Shown in pieces: positions 21,907 to 31,187 of a stretch of 52,440 nt of DNA. Position numbers and translations under genes: made by a program. The notes under the pieces are model-generated. The model was not told where the DNA came from and searched no databases. It saw only the letters and a program-made list of their open reading frames with translations. The stretch's first letter is position 1. The number at the start of each line of letters is the position of its first letter. This DNA comes from Streptomyces rubellomurinus (GTDB lineage Bacteria > Actinomycetota > Actinomycetes > Streptomycetales > Streptomycetaceae): assembly GCF_000961885.1 (NCBI RefSeq), contig NZ_JZKH01000054.1, positions 1-52,440 of the forward strand, read 5' to 3'.

Positions 21907-23646
21907 ATGCCCGTACTCCATGGCACCGCCATGCCCGCACCCGACGCCGGCCCGCGCCGCCCGGCCGCCGCCCGCCCCGACCACCGCCTGCCCCGCCCAC
22001 CCGACGACGAGGAGCTGTACTGGTACTTCGGCCCGCAGCGCCGCTGGGTGCTGCTCTGCGCCACCCTCTCCTACGCCGGCGCCACCGCCACCCTCGGCCT
22101 GTTCGCCCTCAGCGCCCCGCTGCTCTGGCCGTTCCTGGCCCTCACCCTGCTCAACGCCGCCACCTGGCTGCTCTCCGTCGCGGACGGGCAGCGCGCCCGC
22201 CGCTACACCCGCGACTCCCACGACCTGCTGCTGCGCGCCTGGAACCCCGAGCGCCACCCTAGCGTCGACCTGCTGCTGCCCACCGCCGGCGAACCCCTCG
22301 CCGTCCTCGACAACGCCTACCGGCACACCGCCGCCGTCCGCTGGCCCGGCGAGCTCACCGTCCTCGTCCTCGACGACGCCGACCGCCCCGAGGTGCGCGA
22401 ACTCGCCCGCTCCTACGGCTTCCAGTACCGCGCCCGCCCCGACCGCGGCCGCTTCAAGAAGGCCGGCAACCTCAACCACGGCCTCGCCGAGGGCGACGGC
22501 GAGATCATCGCCGTCCTCGACGCCGACTTCTGCCCCCGCCCCGACTTCCTGCACCACCTGGTGCCCTACCTCGACAACCCCGAGGTCGGCATCGTGCAGA
22601 GCCCCCAGTGCTTCGACACCGACGCCGACATGTCCTGGCTCGAACGCGCCGCCGGAGCCACCCAGGAGATCTTCTACCGCTGGATCCAGCCCTCCCGGGA
22701 CGCGCAGGACGGCACCGTCTGCTGCGGCACCAACGCCCTCTACCGCCGCGCGGCCCTCCAGCGCGTCGGCGGCTTCGCCGAGATCGACCACAGCGAGGAC
22801 CTGTACACCGGCCTCTCCCTCGCCCGCGCCGGATGGACCACCCGGTACGTGCCCGCGCTCGTCGCCAAGGGCATGTCGCCCACCGGCCTGCCCGCCTTCA
22901 TCAGCCAGCAGTACCGCTGGTGCCTCGGCTCGCTCGCGCTCGTCGGTGACCCCGACTTCCGGCGCGGCCCGCTGCCCCGCTCCGCCCGGCTCTGCTTCTG
23001 GAACGGCATCCTCGGCTACGTCACCAGCGCGGTCAACGTCCTCGCCGTGCCGCTGCCCGCCCTGATCATGCTGTACTTCCGGCCCGAACAGATCCAGCCC
23101 TGGCAGGTCCTGCCCTTCCTGCCGCCGATCTGGGTCGCCCTCGTCCTGCTGCCCGCGATGTCCCGCACCCGCTGGCGCTTCGAGGTCACCCGCGTCCAAC
23201 TCCTCGGCGGGCTCTGCCACATCGTCGCCATCGCGCACGCGCTGCGCCGCCGCTCCGCCGACTGGGTGCCCACCGGCGCCGTCTCCGGCGGCAGTTCACT
23301 CGCCCGCACCGTCGCCCGGATCGGCGTCGGCTGGCTCGGGTTCGTGGTCGTGGCCGGCGCCGCCGGGCTCGCCCGGGCCGCCCTGCGGTACGGCTGGCAG
23401 CCCTACTGGGCGCTCACCGCGCTGCTCGGCCTCGGCGCGTACACCATGGTGCCGCTGATCCGGGCCCTGTGGCCGCTGCTGCGCCCCGCCGACGGCGACA
23501 AGGGCGCCGCCGTCGGCGAGATCGCGCCGCCCGCCCGCGGCCGCTCCGACCTCGGGTTCGGACGGGCCGAAGCCGTCGCCGTCACCGCCGCGCTGCTGCT
23601 CTGCGGGCTGCTCGCCTCCGGGTGGGCCGACCCGCTGCTGTTCTGA
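21907..23646 (+). CDS. cellulose-synthase-like processive glycosyltransferase (GT2)
   Basis: A 579-residue membrane glycosyltransferase. Two hydrophobic helices come first (about 45-95). The catalytic domain then shows the D,D,D,QxxRW set of processive GT2 enzymes: LVLDDADRPEV (about 155), IAVLDADF (DxD, about 203), SEDLYTG (TED-like base, about 297) and QQYRW (about 335), and several membrane helices follow. I start at ATG 21907, since the residues before it are unlike the family. It likely polymerises and exports a beta-linked exopolysaccharide. The next gene is an acyltransferase, which suggests the polymer is O-acylated. Confidence 0.9.
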   Translation: MPVLHGTAMPAPDAGPRRPAAARPDHRLPRPPDDEELYWYFGPQRRWVLLCATLSYAGATATLGLFALSAPLLWPFLALTLLNAATWLLSVADGQRARRYTRDSHDLLLRAWNPERHPSVDLLLPTAGEPLAVLDNAYRHTAAVRWPGELTVLVLDDADRPEVRELARSYGFQYRARPDRGRFKKAGNLNHGLAEGDGEIIAVLDADFCPRPDFLHHLVPYLDNPEVGIVQSPQCFDTDADMSWLERAAGATQEIFYRWIQPSRDAQDGTVCCGTNALYRRAALQRVGGFAEIDHSEDLYTGLSLARAGWTTRYVPALVAKGMSPTGLPAFISQQYRWCLGSLALVGDPDFRRGPLPRSARLCFWNGILGYVTSAVNVLAVPLPALIMLYFRPEQIQPWQVLPFLPPIWVALVLLPAMSRTRWRFEVTRVQLLGGLCHIVAIAHALRRRSADWVPTGAVSGGSSLARTVARIGVGWLGFVVVAGAAGLARAALRYGWQPYWALTALLGLGAYTMVPLIRALWPLLRPADGDKGAAVGEIAPPARGRSDLGFGRAEAVAVTAALLLCGLLASGWADPLLF

Positions 23647-23786
23647 CGGAACCGCCAGAAGCACCGCCCAGCCGTTTCCTTGCGCGTCGCCCCACCGGCG
23701 CGGACTCCGCCGCCCGGCCGCCCCATCGGCCGGCGGCCCGGACCACCGCCACCGCCCGCCCTGCCAGCCCTGCAAGGAGCACCGCC

Positions 23787-25913
23787 GTGTCAACGGCCGT
23801 ACCACCTTCCTCCAGCCACTCCGCCGCCACCGCTGCCGAACTGCCCGGCGTCGTCCGGGCGTCGCGGCCGAACGCCGTCGCCGCCCTCGCCGGAACCGCC
23901 ACCGCCACCACCGCCGCCGTCGAGACGGCGCCACCCCGGCGCACCGCCTTCCGGCCCGACATCGAAGGCCTGCGCGGCATCGCCGTCCTGGCCGTCCTCG
24001 CCTTCCACGCGGCCGTCCCCGGCCCGACCGGCGGCTACGTCGGCGTCGACATCTTCTTCGTCATCTCCGGCTTCCTCATCACCGGCCTGCTCATCGGCCG
24101 CCCGCTCGGCCTGTGGGACTTCGCCGCCCGCCGCGCCCGCCGCATCCTGCCCGCCGCCGCCACCGTCCTCGTCGCCACCGCCGCCGCCGGCGGCGCCCTG
24201 CTCGACCCGCTGCGCGGCACCGACCTCGCCCGCGACCTCATCGCCGCCGCCGGCCAGGTCGCCAACTGGCGCTTCGCCGGCCAGCAGACCGACTACCTGG
24301 CCGCCGAACGCGACCCCAGCCCGCTCCAGCACTTCTGGTCCCTCGGCGTGGAGAACCAGTTCTACCTGCTCTGGGGCGTCCTGCTGCTCGGCCTCGCCCG
24401 GTACCTGCACGGACGCCGCCGCACCGCCGCGATCACCCTCGCCACCCTCGGCGTCGGCGCCGCCTCGCTGCTGCTCTGCCTGCGCTGGACGGCCACCTCC
24501 GCACCGCTCGCCTACTTCTCCACCGCCAGCCGGCTCTGGGAGTTCGCCGCCGGCGCCTGCGCGGCCCTGGCCGGGCGGGCACTCGCCGCCCGCGACGCCA
24601 CCCCCGCCCTGCGGCCGCTCGGCTGGCTCGGCCTCGCCGCCCTGACCGGCCCGGTCTTCCTCTACGACCGCACCACCCCCTTCCCCGGCGCCGCCGCGCT
24701 GCTGCCCGTCCTCGGCACCGCCGCCCTGCTCCTCGCCGGCGCCACCCCGCGCCCGCTCGGCGCCGCCGACGCCGGGCGGCTCCTCGCCACCCGGCCGCTG
24801 CGCGCCGCCGGACGCCTCTCCTACGCCTGGTACCTCTGGCACTGGCCCGTGCTCACCATCGCCCAGGCCCGCTACGGCGCCCTGCCCTGGCCCGTCCTGC
24901 TCGCCCTCACGGCCCTCAGCGCGCTGCCCGCCTGGCTCACCCTGCGGCTCGTCGAACAGCCCCTGCGGTACGGCAGCAGCCCGGCGCCCCGACGCGGCCT
25001 CGCGGTCGGCGCCAGCGCCCTCGTCATCCCGCTGATCGCCGCGCTCACCCTCGGCGGCGGCACCGTCCGCGCCCTCGGCACCGCCACCGCCGACGCTGCC
25101 GCGCCCGCCGGAGCCGTCGACGGGCCCGCCCTGCTCGCCCCCGGCGCCCGGCTCGCCGCCCTCACCCCCTCGCTCGCCCGCGCCCGCGAGGACTTCCCGC
25201 CCGGCCAGGGCTGCGAGATCGCCCTCAACGCCGACCGCAGCCCCCGCTGCCTCTTCGGCGACGACCGCAGCCCCGACCGCCTCGTCCTGCTCGGCGACTC
25301 GCACGCCGGGCAGTGGATCTCGGCGGCCAAGAAGATGGCCGAACAACGGCACTGGGCGCTGGAAGTCCTGGTCAAACCCGGCTGCCCGCTCGCCACCCTC
25401 ACCGTCCGCAACAACGTCCTCGGCCGCACCTTCGAGGAGTGCGACCGCTGGCGGGAGAACACCCTCGCCCGGCTCGCCGACGAACCCAGGCCGCGCCTGG
25501 TGCTGATGGCCGGCCTCAACCGCTACGGCAGCCAGGAGGAGCGCACCCGGGGCTGGACCCGCACCCTGGACCGGCTCACCGCGCTCGGCGCCCCGCTCGC
25601 CTACCTCGGCGACACCCCGATGCCCGGCAAGGACATCCCCACCTGCCTCGCCGCCTCGGACGGGCGGGACGACGCCTGCTTCTTCGCGCGCGACACCGCC
25701 TTCGAACCCGACCCGATGCTCGACGGCGGCCTCGCGGCGCGCTACGGCGTCCGCACCCTGGACCTCGGGCCGCTGCTCTGCCCCGGCACCGGGCCGACCT
25801 GCCCGGCCGTCCTGGAAGGCGTCGTGCTGTACCGCGATACCGGGCACATCACCGACACCCTGGCGAAGGTGCTGGCCCCCCGCCTCGACAAGGCCCTCCT
25901 CGGGGCGGCCTGA
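23787..25913 (+). CDS. OafA/YrhL-type acyltransferase with SGNH domain
   Basis: A 708-residue enzyme from GTG 23787 behind AAGGAG. After a low-complexity Ala/Thr N-terminus, FRPDIEGLRGIAVLAVLAFHA (about 55-75) opens an acyltransferase-3 domain with about ten membrane helices (VDIFFVISGFLITGLL; FWSLGVENQFYLLW; LSYAWYLWHWPVL). The C-terminal SGNH hydrolase-like domain has LVLLGDSHAGQW (about 500-511) and RDTGHITDT (Asp/His, about 683). Acyl groups are passed across the membrane to a sugar polymer outside. It follows the GT2 gene by 140 bases on the same strand. Confidence 0.9.
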   Translation: MSTAVPPSSSHSAATAAELPGVVRASRPNAVAALAGTATATTAAVETAPPRRTAFRPDIEGLRGIAVLAVLAFHAAVPGPTGGYVGVDIFFVISGFLITGLLIGRPLGLWDFAARRARRILPAAATVLVATAAAGGALLDPLRGTDLARDLIAAAGQVANWRFAGQQTDYLAAERDPSPLQHFWSLGVENQFYLLWGVLLLGLARYLHGRRRTAAITLATLGVGAASLLLCLRWTATSAPLAYFSTASRLWEFAAGACAALAGRALAARDATPALRPLGWLGLAALTGPVFLYDRTTPFPGAAALLPVLGTAALLLAGATPRPLGAADAGRLLATRPLRAAGRLSYAWYLWHWPVLTIAQARYGALPWPVLLALTALSALPAWLTLRLVEQPLRYGSSPAPRRGLAVGASALVIPLIAALTLGGGTVRALGTATADAAAPAGAVDGPALLAPGARLAALTPSLARAREDFPPGQGCEIALNADRSPRCLFGDDRSPDRLVLLGDSHAGQWISAAKKMAEQRHWALEVLVKPGCPLATLTVRNNVLGRTFEECDRWRENTLARLADEPRPRLVLMAGLNRYGSQEERTRGWTRTLDRLTALGAPLAYLGDTPMPGKDIPTCLAASDGRDDACFFARDTAFEPDPMLDGGLAARYGVRTLDLGPLLCPGTGPTCPAVLEGVVLYRDTGHITDTLAKVLAPRLDKALLGAA

Positions 25914-25929
25914 GCCACCGTGAGAGCGC

Positions 25930-25959
25930 GACGGGCCGCGGGCTGCTCCGCGGCCCGTC
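25930..25959 (+). terminator. 12-bp hairpin terminator after the acyltransferase gene
   Basis: GACGGGCCGCGG (25930-25941) and its exact complement (25948-25959) enclose the loop GCTGCT. It closes the polysaccharide module. Confidence 0.8.
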
Positions 25960-25975
25960 CCGTACGCTCCGAGCC

Positions 25976-26311
25976 GTGTTCAGGTTCCAGGTGGCCGCGG
26001 ACGGCCCGACCCCGCTCACCGTGCGGTTCGAACCGCTCGCCTGGGAGGTGGTGATCGACCCGGGCGACCACATCCTCGTCGAACGGCCGGAGCACGGCCC
26101 CGGCCCGGGCACGTTCTGCCACGCGCCCGGCCGGCTCGCGATCCTGGAACCGGACTTCCGGCCGGACCGCACCTGGGCCCGGGTCCGGACCTCGGCCGGC
26201 GAGGAGATCACCTACGAGCGCTCGTCCGCCGCTCCCCGCCCTCGCTCCCGGGCCCGCGCGGACCTCGCGATCCGACCGTCCGCCGCATCACTTACAGTGA
26301 GCGGGTGGTAA
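25976..26311 (+). CDS. small hypothetical protein ahead of the LAL regulator
   Basis: A 111-residue protein from GTG 25976. Residues 1-80 look like a small all-beta domain (VFRFQVAADGPTPLTVRFEPLAWEV, ILVERPEHG, ARVRTSAGEEITYE); the last 30 residues are Arg/Ser/Ala-rich and may be incidental. It overlaps the start of the LAL gene by seven bases, but that may reflect only a late stop. I do not recognise a family. Confidence 0.5.
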   Translation: MFRFQVAADGPTPLTVRFEPLAWEVVIDPGDHILVERPEHGPGPGTFCHAPGRLAILEPDFRPDRTWARVRTSAGEEITYERSSAAPRPRSRARADLAIRPSAASLTVSGW

Positions 26312-29019
26312 CGCGACGTTCGTACACGCAGGCCGGTATCGCCGACCTCAAGACGACCATCCCGACGTCCCACGTGCCGCTGATCAGACGGGAGCCACTG
26401 CTGCGTTCGCTGGACGCGGCGGTCACCCGGCCGGTCGCGCTGGTCTGCGCCCCGGCCGGGTTCGGGAAGACCTCGCTGCTGGCGGACTGGGCGACGAACG
26501 GGACGTCCCACCGGCAGGGTGACGTCGCCTGGGTGAGCCTGGACGCGGACGACAACGACGGCTTCCGGCTCTGGACGGCGATCCTGGGCGCGCTGGCCCA
26601 GCTGTCGGCGGTCGGCGAGCACTGCACGCTGCCGCGTCCGGCCGAGGCCGGGCGGGACATCCGGCCCGGGTTCGTCGCCACGGTGGCCAACACCCTCGCC
26701 GAACTGCCGCGCCCGGTCTGGCTGGTGCTCGACGACGTGCACGAGGTGGTCGACCCGGGGACGCGGTGGGGCCTGCGCGAGCTGATGCGCTACCAACCGG
26801 ACCAGCTGCACGTGGTGCTCAGCTCCCGCCACGACCCGCACCCCGACCTGGCGCTGCCCCGGCTGCGGGTCGAGGGACGGCTCGGCGAGCTCGACGCGGA
26901 CGCGCTGCGGATCACCCACGAGGAGGCCCGCGCGCTGCTCGCCCAGCACGGCGTCACCCTCGCCGAGGACGACCTGGCGCGCCTGCTGGAGCGCACCGAG
27001 GGGTGGGCGGCGGCGCTCCGGCTGGCGGCCCTGTCGCTGCGCGGTCACCCGGACCCCAGCGGGTTCGTGGCGGGCTTCCGGGGCGACAACCGCCCGGTGG
27101 CCGACTACCTGTTCGCCGAGATCATGACCCGGCTGCCCGCGGCGCTGCAGGAGTTCCTGATGGACACCAGCGTCTGCCAGTACCTGACGGCGGACCTCGC
27201 CGACCGCCTGACCGGCCGCACCGACGCGGCGGAGGTGCTGGCCGGACTCCGACGCTCCAACATCCTGGTCACCGGGCTCGGCGCCGACGACCGCTGGCTG
27301 CGCTACCACTCGATGCTCACCGACTACCTGCGCACCGAGCTGGCCCGCCGCCGCTCGGCCCGGCTTCCCGAACTGCACCGGCGGGCTGCCGCCTGGCACA
27401 CCGAGCAGGGGCTGCTGCCCGAGGCGCTGGAGCACGCCGTCGCCGCGGGCGACCTCGACGGGGCGGCCGGACTGCTGGACCGGCACGGCGTCTCGATGGT
27501 GATCGCCGGGCAGGACGCCGTACTGCGCCGGGTGCTGGACGGCGTCCCGGTGGACCGGCTGCGCCACCCGCCCGGTGCGCTCCTGGCGATGGCGTACGCC
27601 TGCGTCCACCGGGCCGACCTGGAGACCGCCGACCGGCTGCTCGCGCTGGACCGGAAGCCGGAGGACCAGGCGAGCCGGGAGGAGGTGCTCCGCGCGGTCG
27701 TCGAGCTCGACCAGGCGCGCCTGGCGGGCGGCCTCGACCGCGCGCTGCGCGCTGCCGAACCGCTGCTGCCCGACCACCTGGACGACCGCGACCTGGAGGC
27801 CGCCGTCCGGTTCAGCCGGGGCGCCGCCCGCTGCTGGACCGGCCGCCGCGGGCCGGGCACGGCGGATCTGGAGGCCGCCCTCGCGCTGGCCGGATCAGGA
27901 CGCCGGGACCGGCTCGCGGTGGAGTGCCTGAGCGAGCTCGCCTCGATGGCCGCCACCGGCGGCGACCTGGTCGCGATGGCCGACCGGGCCGAGGAGGCGC
28001 TGCGGTACAGCGTCCGGCACCGGGCCGCGCCGCGGCTGCCCTGCGCCACGGCGTACGCGGCCCTGGCCTGGGTGAAGGTGCAGCGCTGCCGACCCGACGC
28101 GGCGGCGGACCTGGCCGGGCACGCCTTCGCGATGGCCGAGGGCCGGTCCGACCCCGGCGTCGAGCTCTGGGCGCTCGCCGTCCTCGCGATGGTCCGCTAC
28201 GACCGGGGTCAGCGGCATGCGGCGCTCGACGAGCTGCACGCCGCGCTGCACCGCTCGGACGGCCGCCAGGTGCCGCCGGCCGTGCTCGCGGTGGTGCTGG
28301 CCGAAGCGGCCCGGACGGCCTGGGCGGTCGGGGACCAGGAGGGCACCCACCACCTCACCCAGCTGGCCCGGCGCCGGCTCGCCGACGCGCCGGACACCGG
28401 TCTGCTCACCGCCTACCTGCACCTGGCGCAGGGGCGCGTCGCCGCCGCCCGGCGGTCGCTGCGGCCCTTGCTGGACGGCTCGGCGGTTCCGCTGGTGGCC
28501 ACGAACGCGGTGGGCGCGGCCCTGCTGGAGGCGCAGATCGCGATGGAGCACGGGCACCACGCCCCTGCGCTGGCGGCGCTGCGCCAGGCCGTCGTGCCGG
28601 CCGCGCCGCAGGAGCTGCACCGGCCGTTCCAGGCCACCGGCGAACCGGCCCGCGAGCTGCTCAGCCGGTACGGGCCGGGGCTCGGCCCGTACCGCGGGTT
28701 CGCGCTGCGCACGCTGGCGCTGTTCTCGCAGCAGGCGGTGCGGGCACCGCTGACCCCGCGCGAGTACGCACTGCTGGAGCAGTTGGACACGGTGCAGACG
28801 CTCTCCCAGGTCGCCGCCGCGCTGAGCGTCTCGGTGAACACCATCAAGACGCAGGCCCGGGGCCTGTACGGCAAGCTCGGCGTCGGCAACCGGCGCGACG
28901 CGGTCCGGGCGGCGCGGGCGGCGGGCCTGCTCACCGTGGACGGACGGCCCACCGGCCCCACCCCGCCCGGGAACACGCCGCCCGGAATCACCCCGCCCGG
29001 AATCACCCCTCGGGGGTGA
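26305..29019 (+). CDS. LAL-type regulator (MalT-like STAND NTPase with LuxR HTH)
   Basis: A 904-residue regulator from GTG 26305. Near the N-terminus lies Walker A, CAPAGFGKTSLLADW (about 48-62); VWLVLDDVHEV is Walker B (about 139-149). Then comes a MalT-type winged-helix/arm region (AYQYH-equivalent at DRWLRYHSMLTDYLRTEL), a TPR-like alpha-helical sensor (about 370-780), and a C-terminal LuxR HTH, LTPREYALLEQL...QVAAALSVSVNTIKTQARGLYGKLGV. The tail carries short PPGIT repeats. STAND proteins are ATP-driven switches that oligomerise after binding a ligand. The next gene starts 105 bases downstream on the same strand, so it probably controls or shares its transcript. Confidence 0.92.
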   Translation: MVTRRSYTQAGIADLKTTIPTSHVPLIRREPLLRSLDAAVTRPVALVCAPAGFGKTSLLADWATNGTSHRQGDVAWVSLDADDNDGFRLWTAILGALAQLSAVGEHCTLPRPAEAGRDIRPGFVATVANTLAELPRPVWLVLDDVHEVVDPGTRWGLRELMRYQPDQLHVVLSSRHDPHPDLALPRLRVEGRLGELDADALRITHEEARALLAQHGVTLAEDDLARLLERTEGWAAALRLAALSLRGHPDPSGFVAGFRGDNRPVADYLFAEIMTRLPAALQEFLMDTSVCQYLTADLADRLTGRTDAAEVLAGLRRSNILVTGLGADDRWLRYHSMLTDYLRTELARRRSARLPELHRRAAAWHTEQGLLPEALEHAVAAGDLDGAAGLLDRHGVSMVIAGQDAVLRRVLDGVPVDRLRHPPGALLAMAYACVHRADLETADRLLALDRKPEDQASREEVLRAVVELDQARLAGGLDRALRAAEPLLPDHLDDRDLEAAVRFSRGAARCWTGRRGPGTADLEAALALAGSGRRDRLAVECLSELASMAATGGDLVAMADRAEEALRYSVRHRAAPRLPCATAYAALAWVKVQRCRPDAAADLAGHAFAMAEGRSDPGVELWALAVLAMVRYDRGQRHAALDELHAALHRSDGRQVPPAVLAVVLAEAARTAWAVGDQEGTHHLTQLARRRLADAPDTGLLTAYLHLAQGRVAAARRSLRPLLDGSAVPLVATNAVGAALLEAQIAMEHGHHAPALAALRQAVVPAAPQELHRPFQATGEPARELLSRYGPGLGPYRGFALRTLALFSQQAVRAPLTPREYALLEQLDTVQTLSQVAAALSVSVNTIKTQARGLYGKLGVGNRRDAVRAARAAGLLTVDGRPTGPTPPGNTPPGITPPGITPRG

Positions 29020-29124
29020 GGCGGAGTCCGCGTCCGGCGGCAAGCGTGACGGGTGACCGACCGGGAGACCGCGACCGATCCGGTCGACCGGCTCCCGCTG
29101 ACCCGACCGGCGAGGAGACGAGCG

Positions 29125-31125
29125 ATGTCCGGTGTGTTGGAGGAACGCTACGGAGTGGCCATGTCCGGGGTGGCATGGGACTCGGGGAACTTCAAGTTGT
29201 GGGGCGGCCAGGCCGCGGACGTGATCCTGTTCAGTCCGAAGCAGCCGATGCTCGCCCGGAGTGCCACGACCGGGCGCTACGAAGCGGCCTGCACGGAGTT
29301 CCGCGCCCAGAAGGACAACACCTACCAGATCATCGGCGGGGCGGCCTCGTTCACGGCGACGAGCGCGATCCAGGCCGACGACAGCCAGCTCGCGGCCCTC
29401 AAGGACCAGTGGCGGCAGACCCTCGCCGGAGCCCAGGACGCGCCCCAGAACCCGATCTTCGTGCCGCTGAACACCCGCAAGGGGCAGACCGCACTGGCGA
29501 TCCCCGCCGTCTCGGGGACGGTCTCCGACCTCACCGCCAAGGCCAACGACGCCGGCACACCCGGCGGCACGGTCACCTACCTGGCCGACCTGACGGCGTA
29601 CGGCGCCCAGGAGTGGGCCGATGCGATCAGGAACGGGCGCTCGCCGGTCGCGCAGGTCATGCTCAGCTACGAGTACCTGCGCTACATGCCGCAGTGCTCG
29701 GTCGAGATCCTGATGCACGGGGACCGGGTCTTCCAGCACTTCTCCGGTGAGCTGAAGGCGAGTTACGACGGCTGGCTGTACGGCGGGAGCGTCGACATCC
29801 AGGCGCAGCTCGAATCGCTGCGGGCGGACAGCAGCATCGAGATGAAGTTCTACGGTCTGGACGACCTGCCGGGCGGGATGGAGAAGATCAAGGAGAGCGT
29901 CACCAACACCATCATCGACCAGGGGCTCAAGGCGCTGCTCGGCATGCTCTTCCAGCCCAAGCCGGACGTGAAGCCGGCGGTGGCGGGCAGTTCCGGCGGC
30001 ATCTTCGGCGGGGCGAACCTGGCCCTCAAGTGGCAGCGGGCGGAGCAGGCCGCGGACATCACAACCAAGCTGGAGTTCGGCGGGTTCACCTGGCTGACCG
30101 AACGGGCGGACGTCGACCTGAGCATCTTCGCCGCGCTGGACGACAGTTACGTCACCACGGTGAACACCGAGCTCCAGTTCCCGAGCACCATCACGGTGGT
30201 CGGCAACCCGCAGGTGGCGAGCACCGCGGTGGCGTTGGACTACTCGGAGGGCCAGGCCCCGCAGTCGCCGGTCTTCCTGGCGGACGGCGGCAGCAAGAGC
30301 TACGTCGTCACCAGCGCGGCCCCGGACAACGTCACGGTCCACTACGACGCGAAGATCAACTATGCGCCGGGCAGCTGGCCGATCGTGGACGACGCGGCCA
30401 GCGGGACGGTCAAGCAGGGGTTCGGCAACATCCTCATCAAGCCCTCGCAGTGGGTCGGCTCGACCACGATCTACCTGTACGTCAAGAACGCCGCCGCCAA
30501 GGGCATCCAGCTGATCAACCCGACCATGGGCAACGACTACCTGGTGGTCAACGTCACCTACACCTCGCCCGGCCTCACCCAGCCGATCAAGGCGTCCACC
30601 AAGCTCACCATGGACACACCGGTCACCTTCAGCTATCCGATCAGCCCCGGTGGCCAGCCCGGCACGGCGACCTTCAGCGCCTTCGGGATCATCGGCGGCA
30701 AGCTGGTGCACGCGGCCGAACAGCCGCTGGGGATCAACGAGTCGGCGGTGTTCGTGCTGGTCAGCGACACCGGGGTGCAGCTGATCTCCGACGCGGCGGT
30801 GCTCGCCGAGGACGACGCCACCGCCCAGGACCTGCTGCGCAAGAAGGACAACGTCGTCGTCACCGGAGGCACCGGCGACGGGAAGCAGGGCGAGACCACG
30901 AAGGCCGCCGCCGGCAACGGCGCCGGCCACCTCAAGGGCACGTTGGTGGGCGTCGAGTACGACGACACCGGCGCCTGGCTGCTGATCGACTCCCCGGACG
31001 GGCGGCACCGGCTGGCCCTGCACTCGGACCGGCAGGCCGCCCGCTTCACCGAGCGCGAGGCGGTCGACGTGGCGCTCGACCCGGCGGGCGCCGTCGCCAG
31101 GGTGACCGTCGAGCTGCCCGCCTGA
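29125..31125 (+). CDS. 666-residue protein of unknown function sharing a module with the adjacent subtilase
   Basis: A 666-residue protein that I do not recognise. I start at ATG 29125, behind GAGGAGACGAGCG. There is no signal peptide and no clear membrane helix. Parts: an N-terminal alpha/beta region (to about 150); a block around 170-275 with YEYLRYMPQCSVEILMHGD and SIEMKFYGLDD; a helix (EKIKESVTNTIIDQGLKALLGMLFQP); then beta-rich repeats from about 320. Residues about 345-500 align with about 1550-1700 of the next protein (VTVHYDAKINYAPGSWPIV against VTVGYDASVRFTQAGWPLI; both then IKPxxW). It may be a substrate, chaperone or structural partner of that protease. Probably co-transcribed, 62 bases apart. 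Confidence 0.8.
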   Translation: MSGVLEERYGVAMSGVAWDSGNFKLWGGQAADVILFSPKQPMLARSATTGRYEAACTEFRAQKDNTYQIIGGAASFTATSAIQADDSQLAALKDQWRQTLAGAQDAPQNPIFVPLNTRKGQTALAIPAVSGTVSDLTAKANDAGTPGGTVTYLADLTAYGAQEWADAIRNGRSPVAQVMLSYEYLRYMPQCSVEILMHGDRVFQHFSGELKASYDGWLYGGSVDIQAQLESLRADSSIEMKFYGLDDLPGGMEKIKESVTNTIIDQGLKALLGMLFQPKPDVKPAVAGSSGGIFGGANLALKWQRAEQAADITTKLEFGGFTWLTERADVDLSIFAALDDSYVTTVNTELQFPSTITVVGNPQVASTAVALDYSEGQAPQSPVFLADGGSKSYVVTSAAPDNVTVHYDAKINYAPGSWPIVDDAASGTVKQGFGNILIKPSQWVGSTTIYLYVKNAAAKGIQLINPTMGNDYLVVNVTYTSPGLTQPIKASTKLTMDTPVTFSYPISPGGQPGTATFSAFGIIGGKLVHAAEQPLGINESAVFVLVSDTGVQLISDAAVLAEDDATAQDLLRKKDNVVVTGGTGDGKQGETTKAAAGNGAGHLKGTLVGVEYDDTGAWLLIDSPDGRHRLALHSDRQAARFTEREAVDVALDPAGAVARVTVELPA

Positions 31126-31187
31126 GCGGCAGACCTCCGAGGACCGCACGCCGCGAGCCGCAGGTTCGAGAGCGCAGGGAGAACGTG

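Noticed and set aside
30030..31187. An upstream extension of the subtilase frame, giving a protein of more than 2100 residues
   Set aside because: That part overlaps the 666-residue gene in another frame and is Arg/Gly-rich shadow sequence. ATG 31188 has a proper ribosome binding site.
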